From NCBI GenBank assembly GCA_002382445.1, contig DGAQ01000031.1, positions 1 through 22,583 of the forward strand: a stretch of 22,583 nucleotides of DNA, written 5' to 3'. Shown here piece after piece: positions 8,226 through 16,345 of this stretch. The position numbers and the translations under genes are program-made. The DNA is from Porticoccaceae bacterium UBA4026 (lineage in GTDB: Bacteria > Pseudomonadota > Gammaproteobacteria > Pseudomonadales > Porticoccaceae). The notes under the pieces are model-generated. The model made no database searches, was not told the DNA's origin, and saw only the letters and a list, made by a program, of their open reading frames with translations. Each line of letters begins with the position of its first letter. Within the stretch, counting starts at the first letter, position 1.

Positions 8226-8325
8226 AGCCGCCCTGCCTATCGATTACAAAGCCCAATCTTAGGCTATTTTAGTATTAAAAAATACGATGAATTTGGCGGC
8301 TTTACGAGAGATAGGAAATACTAAA
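8226..8325 (+). repeat. Interleaved inverted repeats upstream of the flavoenzyme gene
   Basis: Two inverted repeats overlap in a crossed order: AGCCGCC (8226-8232) with GGCGGCT (8295-8301), and TTTAGTATT (8268-8276) with AATACTAAA (8317-8325). They lie just before the TMADH-like gene. They could be regulator half-sites or a folded mRNA leader. Chance cannot be excluded for the 7-base pair. Confidence 0.35.
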
Positions 8326-8363
8326 CTTAATCGACACAAAAATTATTCCAAGGTAAAAAATCC

Positions 8364-10448
8364 ATGAGCTCATCTTCTCGTTACGACATTTTGTTTGAAC
8401 CGGTTCAAATAGGCCCTGTAACGGCTCCCAATCGTTTTTACCAAGTGCCCCATGCCAGTGGCATGACAGAAGCCAACCCTAGAGTTAGGGCTGCTTTTAG
8501 AGGCATGAAAGCCGAGGGTGGTTGGGGAGTTGTATCCACTGGTGCTGTCTCTACACATCCTTCCTCTGACGACAGTCCACTCCCCTTCGCCCGATTATGG
8601 GACGATAACGACGTTCGCGCGCACGCCATGAGCTGTGATGCTATTCATGAGCATGGCGCTCTGGCCGCAGTGGAGTTGTGGCACGGTGGAGCCGCGGTCA
8701 TGAATCGGACCTCAAAGATAGCGCCTTATTCTCCTTCAGGTATCCCTTGGGCAGCGACCCATGTCGGCTTTATGGGACAACTGCGTCCCCGAGTTATGGA
8801 CCACAATGACATTCGCGATGTCATTAGTTGGCAAGTGGCGGCGGCCAAAAGAGCACAACAAGCCGGGTTTGATATTGTCTACATATACGCCGGTATGGGA
8901 TACCTTGGCTATGAGTTTTTACTTGAGGAATACAACCACCGCACCGACGCTTACGGTGGTTCGGTGACTAATCGGGTACGATTTGTGCGAGAGCTAATTG
9001 AGGCTACCAAAGATGCGGTGGGTGACAAATGTGGTGTGGCCTTGCGTATCAGTTTAGAGGAACTCCGCGCAAAACCTAGTCAGCATTACGCCTCGGAAGC
9101 GCATGAGGTTGTAACCCTACTATCTGACTTGCCAGACCTGTGGGATGTCAAAATGGACTCTAGCCCCACTGATTGCGGCGCGTCTCGCTTTCGCCCAGAG
9201 GGTGCTCATGAACCGATTATTGATTTTGTTAAAAAGGTAACGAACAAACCCGTGGTAGGCGTTGGTCGTTTCACGTCTCCCGACACGATGGTATCGCAGA
9301 TAAAACGAGGCGTACTTGACCTGATTGGTGGCGCTCGCCCGTCCATAGCTGATCCTTTTTTACCCAACAAGATCAGAGAGGGTCGTGAGGATGAGATACG
9401 TGAATGCATTGGCTGTAATATTTGCATTGCCAGTTGGCATGATGGTGTCCCCGTACGCTGTACCCAGAATGCAACTGCTGGCGAAGAGTGGCGTAAAGGC
9501 TGGCATCCTGAGAAATTTGCATCGCCAGGTAGCAGTGACAAAATACTCATTGTTGGCGCGGGTCCGGCGGGCCTAGAAGCAGGTTTAATAGCCGCACGCC
9601 GTGGCTATCAGGTGACTATCGCTGAGAAGTCCAATGAAATGGGTGGACGCTTATTATTTGAAACTAAATTGCCAGGTTTAAACACCTGGGGCAGAGTGAA
9701 TGAGTACAGACTCTACGCACTGAAACAGATGTCTAATGTCGAGCTATATTTGGACAGCGAATTGGATGCCGAGGATATTCTCAATTTGGAACATCAGCGT
9801 GTGGCTATAGCCACCGGAGCCCACTGGACGAGATCTCTCTACTCATCACTAGAAATTCCCGTAGGTGAACTCAATAAGCCTAATGTCTATACGCCAGACG
9901 ACTTGGCCCGAGGTGTCACTCCGGAATCCCCTGTGTTAGTTTATGACTTTGATAACTACTATTTGGGCGGGGTCATTGCTGAGTCTCTAGCTCTGCAGGG
10001 TCTTGAGGTAAGCTACGCGACTCCCGCAGGCCATGCTTCAGCCTGGACCATAATGACAAATGAACAACCTTATGTGCACCAAGCGCTCGATCGCTGCAAT
10101 GTTGATGTGCACACTCAAAAATTACTCAGTGATTTTGATGGCGGGGAAGCCACACTCAGCAATATATTTACTAAAAAAAGCCAGCGAGTACCTGCAAAGT
10201 CTGTAGTACTAGTGGGTTTAAGGCTCCCCAATGATGACTTATACCAGGCACTCTTGGCGCGATCAGAGGACTTTAGCCGGGCCGGCATTAAGTCAGTCGA
10301 AAGGATTGGTGATGCTCTTGCTCCGGGCGCCTTGGTGCATGCGGTCTATAGCGGTCACTCATTCTCGCGCGAACTAGATCGTCAAACCAATGGTCTATAC
10401 CTTCGTGATATACCCATCGCTGAGTACCCGCCAGGTCCCGTCATTTAA
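8364..10448 (+). CDS. Trimethylamine-dehydrogenase-like FMN/4Fe-4S/dinucleotide-binding oxidoreductase
   Basis: The 694 residues have the full three-part layout of trimethylamine dehydrogenase (TMADH), DgcA and dienoyl-CoA reductase proteins. Residues ~5-340 are an old-yellow-enzyme TIM barrel (YDILFEPVQIGPVTAPNRFY, KAEGGWGVVS). The 4Fe-4S site is Cys348, Cys351, Cys354 and Cys366 (CIGCNICIASWHDG). Residues ~392-690 form a dinucleotide fold (ILIVGAGPAGLEAG). The end of the barrel, ARPSIADPFLPNKI and CTQNATAGEEWRKGWHPEKF, is very close to TMADH as I recall it. However, TMADH residues Cys30 (covalent FMN), Tyr60, His172 and Trp264 correspond here to Ala31, Ala61, Met and Ser; Trp355 is kept as Trp358. 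FMN is therefore probably not covalently bound, and trimethylamine is an unlikely substrate. It probably demethylates or oxidises another amine. AAGG precedes the ATG. The 3' end overlaps the convergent Rieske gene by four bases. Confidence 0.85.
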   Translation: MSSSSRYDILFEPVQIGPVTAPNRFYQVPHASGMTEANPRVRAAFRGMKAEGGWGVVSTGAVSTHPSSDDSPLPFARLWDDNDVRAHAMSCDAIHEHGALAAVELWHGGAAVMNRTSKIAPYSPSGIPWAATHVGFMGQLRPRVMDHNDIRDVISWQVAAAKRAQQAGFDIVYIYAGMGYLGYEFLLEEYNHRTDAYGGSVTNRVRFVRELIEATKDAVGDKCGVALRISLEELRAKPSQHYASEAHEVVTLLSDLPDLWDVKMDSSPTDCGASRFRPEGAHEPIIDFVKKVTNKPVVGVGRFTSPDTMVSQIKRGVLDLIGGARPSIADPFLPNKIREGREDEIRECIGCNICIASWHDGVPVRCTQNATAGEEWRKGWHPEKFASPGSSDKILIVGAGPAGLEAGLIAARRGYQVTIAEKSNEMGGRLLFETKLPGLNTWGRVNEYRLYALKQMSNVELYLDSELDAEDILNLEHQRVAIATGAHWTRSLYSSLEIPVGELNKPNVYTPDDLARGVTPESPVLVYDFDNYYLGGVIAESLALQGLEVSYATPAGHASAWTIMTNEQPYVHQALDRCNVDVHTQKLLSDFDGGEATLSNIFTKKSQRVPAKSVVLVGLRLPNDDLYQALLARSEDFSRAGIKSVERIGDALAPGALVHAVYSGHSFSRELDRQTNGLYLRDIPIAEYPPGPVI

Positions 10449-11608
10449 ATATCGACATAGGGACCAATACGGTCCTTAACGTATTTGCGTATATCCAAAT
10501 TCCAGTCTTCCATGGGTGAGAAAACCCCCTGTGTATGGACTCGAGCGCTCATCCCAGTTTGCACCCTCTCACAGATCGACCAGTCTTGCCTGTTTACAAG
10601 ATGCCAGAAGTCCACCGCATCGGATGGATCGAAATCATCTTTCTTGACTTCGTCTTGAGAAAACAAAAAATGGCAGTCAATACGCGTTTTGTCTGGACCT
10701 TCTGCATGTAGGATGAAAACGGCGACATGGTCAGCGGCTAAGCTTAAAAATAGATTGGGGTAGATTAAATCGCCTTTGTGACGCTCCTTTTCAAAGTCAT
10801 TGAGATCTGGAAAGGTTTGACGAGTTGTCGTTCCTGTCAGGGTGAAACTGGTAGCGCCCTCTCGATGTGGGACGCCGTTAGCCCAATCGAGGTCCGCGCC
10901 ACCCTTTTCCTTAAAGGCCGGGACTAACTGACACAACTCTGGGTGCACAGGACCGCAGTGATAACATTCATTATAGTTTTCGCAAAGCACTTTCCAGTTA
11001 GCGTTTACGTGGTAGCTCAATGTCTTAGACACCACAAGCTCCGCTAATGGATATCGTTTAAAACTCTCAGCGCTCAACCCGATGTGTTGTGAGAATGGTT
11101 TAGCCTGTTCTGGGCTAAGATGTAAAAAGATAAAGCCGCCCCAAGATTCACTGGCTACCGGGTGTAATCGGATATCTTCCAGATTCAATCCCATCTCGGA
11201 TGTCAAATGAGGTGCCCGGATCAGTCGTCCATTTAAGTCGTAACTCCACGCATGATAGGGGCACAAAATTGCTTTGCCTCCCACTACGCCTCCTTTTAAG
11301 GGTACACGGTCATTAGAGTTCTCTTGCTCTCCCACAGGGCACAGCTGGGCGCCTCGGTGACGACACACATTATAAAAAGCTCGTAGTTCATGCTCATTAT
11401 TACGGAGTAACAAAATACTCTCACCGTAGAGGTCTAGCACTTTATGATCACCTGGTTTTGGAATCTCTTCTTCGCGACCAACGCAGATCCATTCTTTAAA
11501 AAAGATATGCTCTCTCTCAAGGGCAAAAATATCCTGAGACAGGTACCACTCGCTTGGCAGCGTTAACGTCATGCTAGAATTTTCTAGTAAATCTAAAAGC
11601 TCACTCAT
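10445..11608 (-). CDS. Rieske non-heme iron oxygenase, alpha subunit (choline/betaine monooxygenase type)
   Basis: The 387 residues fit the catalytic subunit of Rieske oxygenases that hydroxylate N-methyl groups so that formaldehyde leaves (GbcA, choline monooxygenase, stachydrine demethylase). The 2Fe-2S ligands are Cys82/His84 (CRHRGA) and Cys116/His119 (CPYHAW). The mononuclear iron site is ENYNECYHCGPVHPEL with His217 and His222, completed by Asp342 (RQDWSICERVQ). Glu214 takes the electron-bridging position, as in the betaine group. The two Rieske ligand pairs are separated by 31 residues instead of the usual ~17, because of an insert (about residues 90-108). The ATG overlaps the end of the MFS gene by 8 bases, with GAGGAA as ribosome site, so the two are translationally coupled. 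No reductase partner is encoded in this window. Confidence 0.88.
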   Translation of the reverse strand: MSELLDLLENSSMTLTLPSEWYLSQDIFALEREHIFFKEWICVGREEEIPKPGDHKVLDLYGESILLLRNNEHELRAFYNVCRHRGAQLCPVGEQENSNDRVPLKGGVVGGKAILCPYHAWSYDLNGRLIRAPHLTSEMGLNLEDIRLHPVASESWGGFIFLHLSPEQAKPFSQHIGLSAESFKRYPLAELVVSKTLSYHVNANWKVLCENYNECYHCGPVHPELCQLVPAFKEKGGADLDWANGVPHREGATSFTLTGTTTRQTFPDLNDFEKERHKGDLIYPNLFLSLAADHVAVFILHAEGPDKTRIDCHFLFSQDEVKKDDFDPSDAVDFWHLVNRQDWSICERVQTGMSARVHTQGVFSPMEDWNLDIRKYVKDRIGPYVDI

Positions 11609-12869
11609 TAATTATTTCCTCTATGGCGCCATCTACAGTAGATATAAGGCGTCTTTTTTGCACTATTCGCATCATCAAGTAAGCAGAAAATGTACCCACT
11701 AAGCATAGTATCGCAATCGTACCGAAATAATAGCGGTAACCCTCAGCGCCCGGATAGGTATCTAGCAAGATACCTCCAAGTAAGGGCATAAACACATCGG
11801 GGGTGAAACCAATGGCAGAGATTACTCCAACGGCTGTTCCCGTTGCCGCGGCCGATATACCCCCCTCAGTCAGAAGAGCAAAATATAAACCACGGAGCGC
11901 AAAAACCCCGATCGAAATAATCACCGTGTTTATCAACATAACGGCCAAATACCCACTACCCTGCGGTAAAACTGAGAACACTGCAAAACAGAGTGTCATG
12001 GCTAACAGGCAATAAAATACGGTGTTGGCAACTCCCATTCTGTCCGCAGTAAATCCAGCCAAGACAGCTATAAATGGTTTCAGCCACATTTTCCCCACAG
12101 CTATCGATGCGCCTACAACCACACTGAGGCCAAAAATATCGGTGGCGTAAGGAGCAAAATAAAAGGCCCCCCAATACGCGCTGTATGAAGAGAGTACGAT
12201 AATAGAGATAAGCCACACAGTCGGCATTTTTAACACCACTATTATTTCTTTGAGCCCCAACTCAGATTTTTTGCTCTCTTCTGCTTTATCACCCGCTGTA
12301 TCTTGTAAAAATAACCAGACCAATAGTGCTAGTGATGCATTACATAAAGAAAACAATAGAATAACCTGTGATAGAGCTTCCGCTTGACTGCCCAACCAGA
12401 CAAAAAGAGCTAGCAGTAACGATGAACTAGCTAGCTCAGAAATACCTCGGCCGCTTTCCAACAAGCCAAACGCCTGACCCTGTTTATTTGATCGCCCCCA
12501 GTTACGAGTGGCCTTGATCATCGCACCCCAAAATACCAAAGAGGTACAGAGACCCCAAAACGCGTGAATAACAATACTTATGGCATAAGACGGAAACCTA
12601 GAATAATAAACGCCGGCTAATGCCACGCCCAATAAACCACAGCTCATTAACTTTCGTGGGGAAAAACGGTCAGCTAGCCAGCCACCAGGGAAATAGGCGA
12701 GCAAGGACGCTGTACCAAAGACACTGCTCAACACACCCATCTGAGTGTGATCAAAAGAGAACGCCTGCTGCATGGGAATATAATAGACTTCACGAAGGAA
12801 AGGCAGCATGAAAATTATACCGCCAGAAAGGCAGAGAACAGTCAGAATCAACCAACGTTGCATAGGCAT
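11601..12869 (-). CDS. Major facilitator superfamily transporter
   Basis: The 422 residues include about 12 hydrophobic segments and a charged loop near residues 200-215 (AGDKAEESKKSELG) that splits the two halves. The motif GGWLADRFSPRKLM after the second helix is the MFS signature loop, and FTADRMG in the second half is its counterpart. It is an inner-membrane carrier. The overlap with the Rieske oxygenase gene, which is translated next on the same mRNA, suggests that it imports that enzyme's substrate. The specificity cannot be read from the sequence. The start is the first ATG of MPMQRW; the second ATG, two codons later, has a slightly better spacing to GTGGG and is equally possible. Confidence 0.88.
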   Translation of the reverse strand: MPMQRWLILTVLCLSGGIIFMLPFLREVYYIPMQQAFSFDHTQMGVLSSVFGTASLLAYFPGGWLADRFSPRKLMSCGLLGVALAGVYYSRFPSYAISIVIHAFWGLCTSLVFWGAMIKATRNWGRSNKQGQAFGLLESGRGISELASSSLLLALFVWLGSQAEALSQVILLFSLCNASLALLVWLFLQDTAGDKAEESKKSELGLKEIIVVLKMPTVWLISIIVLSSYSAYWGAFYFAPYATDIFGLSVVVGASIAVGKMWLKPFIAVLAGFTADRMGVANTVFYCLLAMTLCFAVFSVLPQGSGYLAVMLINTVIISIGVFALRGLYFALLTEGGISAAATGTAVGVISAIGFTPDVFMPLLGGILLDTYPGAEGYRYYFGTIAILCLVGTFSAYLMMRIVQKRRLISTVDGAIEEIINE

Positions 12870-13302
12870 CCCACAGAGTACGTTATACTGAAAAGATAAA
12901 AATAAAAATCGAGTTCATTGCCAATAATATACAGGTTGTCTCGCAAGAGCGACACCCCGTTTTTTGGTGCTTCATTGACATGGGTCATCCAGGCTTAGGC
13001 TGAACGGAGTTCGAGTTAATTTTATAATTTGTACCGGTGCTATAGCATGGCTAAAATCCAAAAATATAACCACACTATATTTATAGCTAGCGCTAAGGCA
13101 TCGGTTATTTCTTGGGTAATGACTAGTATCGCATCATGTTTTTCTTATAGTCACTGTGTCAACGATAACTCCTATTTATAATTAGGCGATTACTCTAATA
13201 ATATCCGGTTAGCCTGCTTAATTAAATCAAGCAGGCTATCGAGGTTGCTATCCTCAGGGGTTTGATGGGACTATATAGCACCTTGAAATAGAGAGATAGC
13301 TG
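12870..13302. other. Divergent intergenic region between MFS and aminotransferase genes
   Basis: This 433-base A/T-rich stretch must carry the promoters of both flanking operons. Visible items are a 10-base palindrome TGCTATAGCA (13038-13047), TAGCGCTA a little further on, and a 10-base hairpin at 13210-13238. A -10-like TATAAC lies close before the MFS start on the minus strand. A 44-codon plus frame at 13047-13181 has no ribosome site and was not called. Confidence 0.4.
13210..13238. promoter_or_regulatory. Hairpin or operator in the aminotransferase leader
   Basis: TAGCCTGCTT pairs perfectly with AAGCAGGCTA over a 9-base loop, 65 bases before the ATG of the aminotransferase-like gene. No T-run follows on either strand, so it is more likely an operator or leader structure than a terminator. 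Confidence 0.4.
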
Positions 13303-14535
13303 ATGACTCAATTAGATATAGAATTTGTAAGAAACCAATTCCCTGCGTTTAGTGAACCAAGTCTAAAAGATTTCGCACATTTTGAGAATGCCGGCGGTTC
13401 ATATGCCTGTCGCCAAATGATCGACGCATTACACCACTACTATTCTGCAACCAAAGTTCAACCTTATTATGGGTTTGAGCCCTCGATGGGTGCGGGCGTA
13501 AAAATGACACGTGGTCGGGAGCGGATGGCGTCATGGCTCAACGTAGGCGCTGATGAAGTACATTTTGGAGCCTCAACCTCTCAAAATAGCTATGTCGTGG
13601 CGCAAGCGCTAAGAGAGTATTTGGAAGTCGGAGATGAAGTCATTGTTACTAATCAAGATCATGAGGCGAACATTGGTGTCTGGCGACGTTTGGAAGCCGC
13701 GGGTATCGTAATTCGAGAGTGGCGAGTTAATCCTGAAACCGCCGAGCTAGAAGACGAAGGATTGGATGCATTATTAAACGAAAAGACGCGCGTCGTGGCT
13801 TTTACCCATTGCTCAAATATCGTCGGCAGTATCAACCCGGTAAGTAAGTGGGCTGATAAAATTCATGCCGCTGGCGCTCTAGCATTTGTCGACGGGGTTT
13901 CCTATGCCGGCCACGGTCTGCCCGATGTGGATGCGCTGGGGGCTGATATTTACTTCTTCTCTCTATACAAGGTCTACGGCCCCCATCTTGGCGTGATGGT
14001 GATGCGTGAGGCTGTTAATCAAGCATTACCCAGTCAAGGACATTTTTTCAATGCTGGCTCTGCTACCAGCCGGTTCACGCCGGCAGGACCAGATCATGCA
14101 CAGATCGCATCGGTTAATGGTGTCATTGATTATTTTGAGGCGCTTGATGCACATCATTTTGGTGACAGCGAAACGTTACTATCGTCCAAAACAGATCGAG
14201 TTGGCGCATTAATACACAATGCAGAAATCGTGAATTTAGAGCCGTTGCTAGCGTTTCTTAACGAACGCAAAGGTGTCAAGTTAATAGGCAAGACGGTCAC
14301 TGAGCATCGAGCCCCTACCCTGGCATTTACCGTCGCCGGGATTGACCCTGCTGACATCGCCGCGAAACTAGCAGCGCAGCGTATTGGCGTAGCTAATGGC
14401 AACTGCTATGCCTATCGGTTAATGGAGGCTTTGGGCATACCCCCAGAACAGGGCGTTGTGCGCCTTTCCTTTGTGCATTACACGAGTGCTAACGAAGTTC
14501 GCCGGTTAATCGAGGCTTTGAAGATTATTATCTAA
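13303..14535 (+). CDS. Class V aminotransferase / cysteine-desulfurase-like PLP enzyme
   Basis: The 410 residues follow the SufS/isopenicillin-epimerase fold: HFENAGGSYACRQMIDAL at the N-terminus, STSQNSYVVAQAL, the PLP-contact FVDGVSYAGHGLPDVDALGA, and the Schiff-base Lys223 in FFSLYKVYGPHLGVM. The C-terminal segment GVANGNCYAYRLMEALG lines up with the catalytic-cysteine loop of SufS (GHHCAQPLM), but by that alignment the cysteine is shifted one residue and Tyr occupies its place. It therefore resembles the VC1184-like desulfurase-family clade (TIGR01976, from memory), whose reaction is unknown. True desulfurase activity is uncertain. The ribosome site is weak (GAGAG). It is the first gene of a probable operon, with 19 bases to the next gene. 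Confidence 0.85.
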   Translation: MTQLDIEFVRNQFPAFSEPSLKDFAHFENAGGSYACRQMIDALHHYYSATKVQPYYGFEPSMGAGVKMTRGRERMASWLNVGADEVHFGASTSQNSYVVAQALREYLEVGDEVIVTNQDHEANIGVWRRLEAAGIVIREWRVNPETAELEDEGLDALLNEKTRVVAFTHCSNIVGSINPVSKWADKIHAAGALAFVDGVSYAGHGLPDVDALGADIYFFSLYKVYGPHLGVMVMREAVNQALPSQGHFFNAGSATSRFTPAGPDHAQIASVNGVIDYFEALDAHHFGDSETLLSSKTDRVGALIHNAEIVNLEPLLAFLNERKGVKLIGKTVTEHRAPTLAFTVAGIDPADIAAKLAAQRIGVANGNCYAYRLMEALGIPPEQGVVRLSFVHYTSANEVRRLIEALKIII

Positions 14536-14554
14536 GCTAACTTAGGGAAGGATT

Positions 14555-15955
14555 ATGAGAAACAAATACTTGCTCATGCTGATTGCATTTTTAATGCACT
14601 CGATCGTTATTGCTGGACCTAGATTAATTATTCAAAATGGTACACTCATAGATGCTGTCAATCCAGATCGGCAGGCTATGACAATGATTATTGAAGGAGA
14701 CAAAATCCTATCAATACAGTCAGCTGGGGAGGCAATTGCATTATTAATAGATGACGTAGTCATAGATGCCAAAGATAAGTTTGTAATTCCCGGCCTGTGG
14801 GATGCGCACGTGCATTTGACCTTTATTCCAGAACTTGATTACAAAACGTCGTACGATCTTTTTCTTAAGAATGGGGTCACAAGTATCAGAGATACCGGCG
14901 GTCTTATTAGAAAAATGCAGCCTGCAATTACATATGCAAATAAAAACCCTGATACAACGCCTAGGTTATTTTTCGCAGGACCGCTAATTGATGGGAAAGA
15001 TCGAGTCTACAAAGGCTTAGAGCCGGGTTTTCCAGACTTATCTATCGGGATCGATGAGTCCTCTGACATTGAAGGGATTGTTGATGAGTTAACTGCCAAA
15101 GGCGCCACCTTTTTGAAGTCCTATGAGATGCTCTCGCGCCCTACCTATCTCAAATTGCTGCAGGTCGCGGAACAAAAAGGGCTTAGAGTAACAGGCCATA
15201 TACCACTAAGCATTGATCTGATGGAAGCCATTGATGCTGGCCTTGGCGGTATGCAACACATTAGGAACCTAGATCTTGCATGCTCTATTGAAGCGGATGA
15301 AATAAGGGCTCAGAGAGGTGTGCTGTTAAGCAACCGTGGTGAAATACCTGGCTCAGCGTTACGGAGTAAGATTCATAGTGAACAACGCTATACCGCAATC
15401 GCGAATTTTGATGAGACCCGGTGCACTTCAATAATTGAAGCGTTGGCTGAAAATGACGTTTATCAAACACCCACCCTTACAATCAACACTTTTGGATCAA
15501 AACGGTTCTTTGCGGATGCGAAATGGAGGGAAACGTACAAATTCCTCCCCAAGACTCTGCAAAAAACCTGGCAAACAGAGTCTTTACGTTTATCGGCACA
15601 ACCAGTAGATCCGAATGATGTTATCTTCGGGAATTGGAGCATGAAAATAGTCGGCCTATTTAGTGAAAACAACGTCAAAATTCTGGCAGGCACAGATACT
15701 CCGATAGGCTACCTAACGCCGGGATATAGTCTCCACAAGGAACTAGAACTTCTTGTCGAAGCAGGTCTTTCGCCCAGGGAGGCTTTGCGATCCGCTACTA
15801 TCGCTCCTGCCGAGTTTTTTAACTTACAGAATAAAATGGGCAGCCTTGATGAGGGAAAAGTCGCTGACATCTTGATCCTGAACCATAATCCCCTCAATGA
15901 CATAAAGAATACTCAAGATATTTACAAAGTTATCTTAAAAGGAATGGAGAAATAA
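14555..15955 (+). CDS. Exported metal-dependent amidohydrolase (imidazolonepropionase-like)
   Basis: The 466 residues begin with a clean signal peptide (MRNKYLLMLIAFLMHSIVIA, cleavage after IAG or IA). The mature part is an amidohydrolase: a beta-sandwich start (LIIQNGTLIDA) and the metal ligands His85 and His87 (DAHVHL), Lys188 for carbamylation (TFLKSY), His215 (VTGHIP), His235 (MQHIRN) and Asp381 (AGTDTP), all present. The C-terminal SLDEGKVADILILNHNPL is the usual closing strand. This group includes periplasmic prolidase-like and lactone/amide hydrolases; the substrate is not predictable here. A strong ribosome site (GGGAAGG) lies 7 bases upstream. The gene lies 19 bases after the PLP enzyme and 3 bases before the ASCH-like gene, which indicates cotranscription. 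The PLP enzyme is cytoplasmic while this one is exported, so a shared pathway is not assured. Confidence 0.88.
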   Translation: MRNKYLLMLIAFLMHSIVIAGPRLIIQNGTLIDAVNPDRQAMTMIIEGDKILSIQSAGEAIALLIDDVVIDAKDKFVIPGLWDAHVHLTFIPELDYKTSYDLFLKNGVTSIRDTGGLIRKMQPAITYANKNPDTTPRLFFAGPLIDGKDRVYKGLEPGFPDLSIGIDESSDIEGIVDELTAKGATFLKSYEMLSRPTYLKLLQVAEQKGLRVTGHIPLSIDLMEAIDAGLGGMQHIRNLDLACSIEADEIRAQRGVLLSNRGEIPGSALRSKIHSEQRYTAIANFDETRCTSIIEALAENDVYQTPTLTINTFGSKRFFADAKWRETYKFLPKTLQKTWQTESLRLSAQPVDPNDVIFGNWSMKIVGLFSENNVKILAGTDTPIGYLTPGYSLHKELELLVEAGLSPREALRSATIAPAEFFNLQNKMGSLDEGKVADILILNHNPLNDIKNTQDIYKVILKGMEK

Positions 15956-15958
15956 AGC

Positions 15959-16171
15959 ATGGATTCGATTCAAAGAACATACGCAATAGTAGGTCCTAAT
16001 CTAAAAGTAACGCCGAACGTAGACGCTATTGACTCATTCTGGGCAAAGGCTATAGTCGAAAACCCCTCACTGGAGCGCGATCATCAAGTAAGGTGGATAG
16101 GGCTTGATGAAGAAACAACGGCCCAGATAATAACCTTTATAAAATCTGAAGAAAAAATAGCTACATTTTAA
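15959..16171 (+). CDS. 70-residue protein resembling the N-terminal half of an ASCH-domain protein
   Basis: The start is 3 bases after the amidohydrolase stop, with GGAG about 10 bases upstream. The sequence has the pattern FWAKAIVENPSLERDHQVRW, then IGLDEETTAQIITFIKSEEK and IATF. From memory this matches the entry half of ASCH proteins, where a W..F....P segment is followed by G..E..A..I..LI..G.KTATF. In those proteins the fold continues for another ~60 residues after TATF, whereas here the frame stops at exactly that point. No resumption of similarity was seen in the other frames downstream. It is therefore either a truncated relic or a minimal variant. The ASCH assignment is inference; the short operon gene itself is well supported. 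Confidence 0.6.
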   Translation: MDSIQRTYAIVGPNLKVTPNVDAIDSFWAKAIVENPSLERDHQVRWIGLDEETTAQIITFIKSEEKIATF

Positions 16172-16316
16172 GCTCCAAGACATAAGTGACACGGGCGCGA
16201 TAAGCTCTTATGCCCCCTCCTGTTGTGACCCGCCTAAGCGAAGTTAATTGAGTGTCGTTTTTAGGATCGCTAAAGGGTTGCGTTATTCGCTATCCTCCGC
16301 TACCTTGTCCGCCGTA

Positions 16317-16322
16317 TATAAT
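16317..16322 (+). promoter_or_regulatory. Putative -10 element of folD
   Basis: A perfect TATAAT lies 24 bases before the folD ATG. No recognisable -35 hexamer lies at 16-18 bases upstream. The leader would be short (~17 bases) and carries the AAGGA ribosome site. Confidence 0.4.
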
Positions 16323-16345
16323 CAGCTTCTATTAAAGGAAAAAAA

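Noticed and set aside
13047..13181. 44-codon plus-strand frame beginning MAKIQKYNHT in the MFS/aminotransferase intergenic region
   Set aside because: There is no ribosome site; the ATG lies on a palindrome, and the sequence looks like A/T-rich chance with one weakly hydrophobic stretch.
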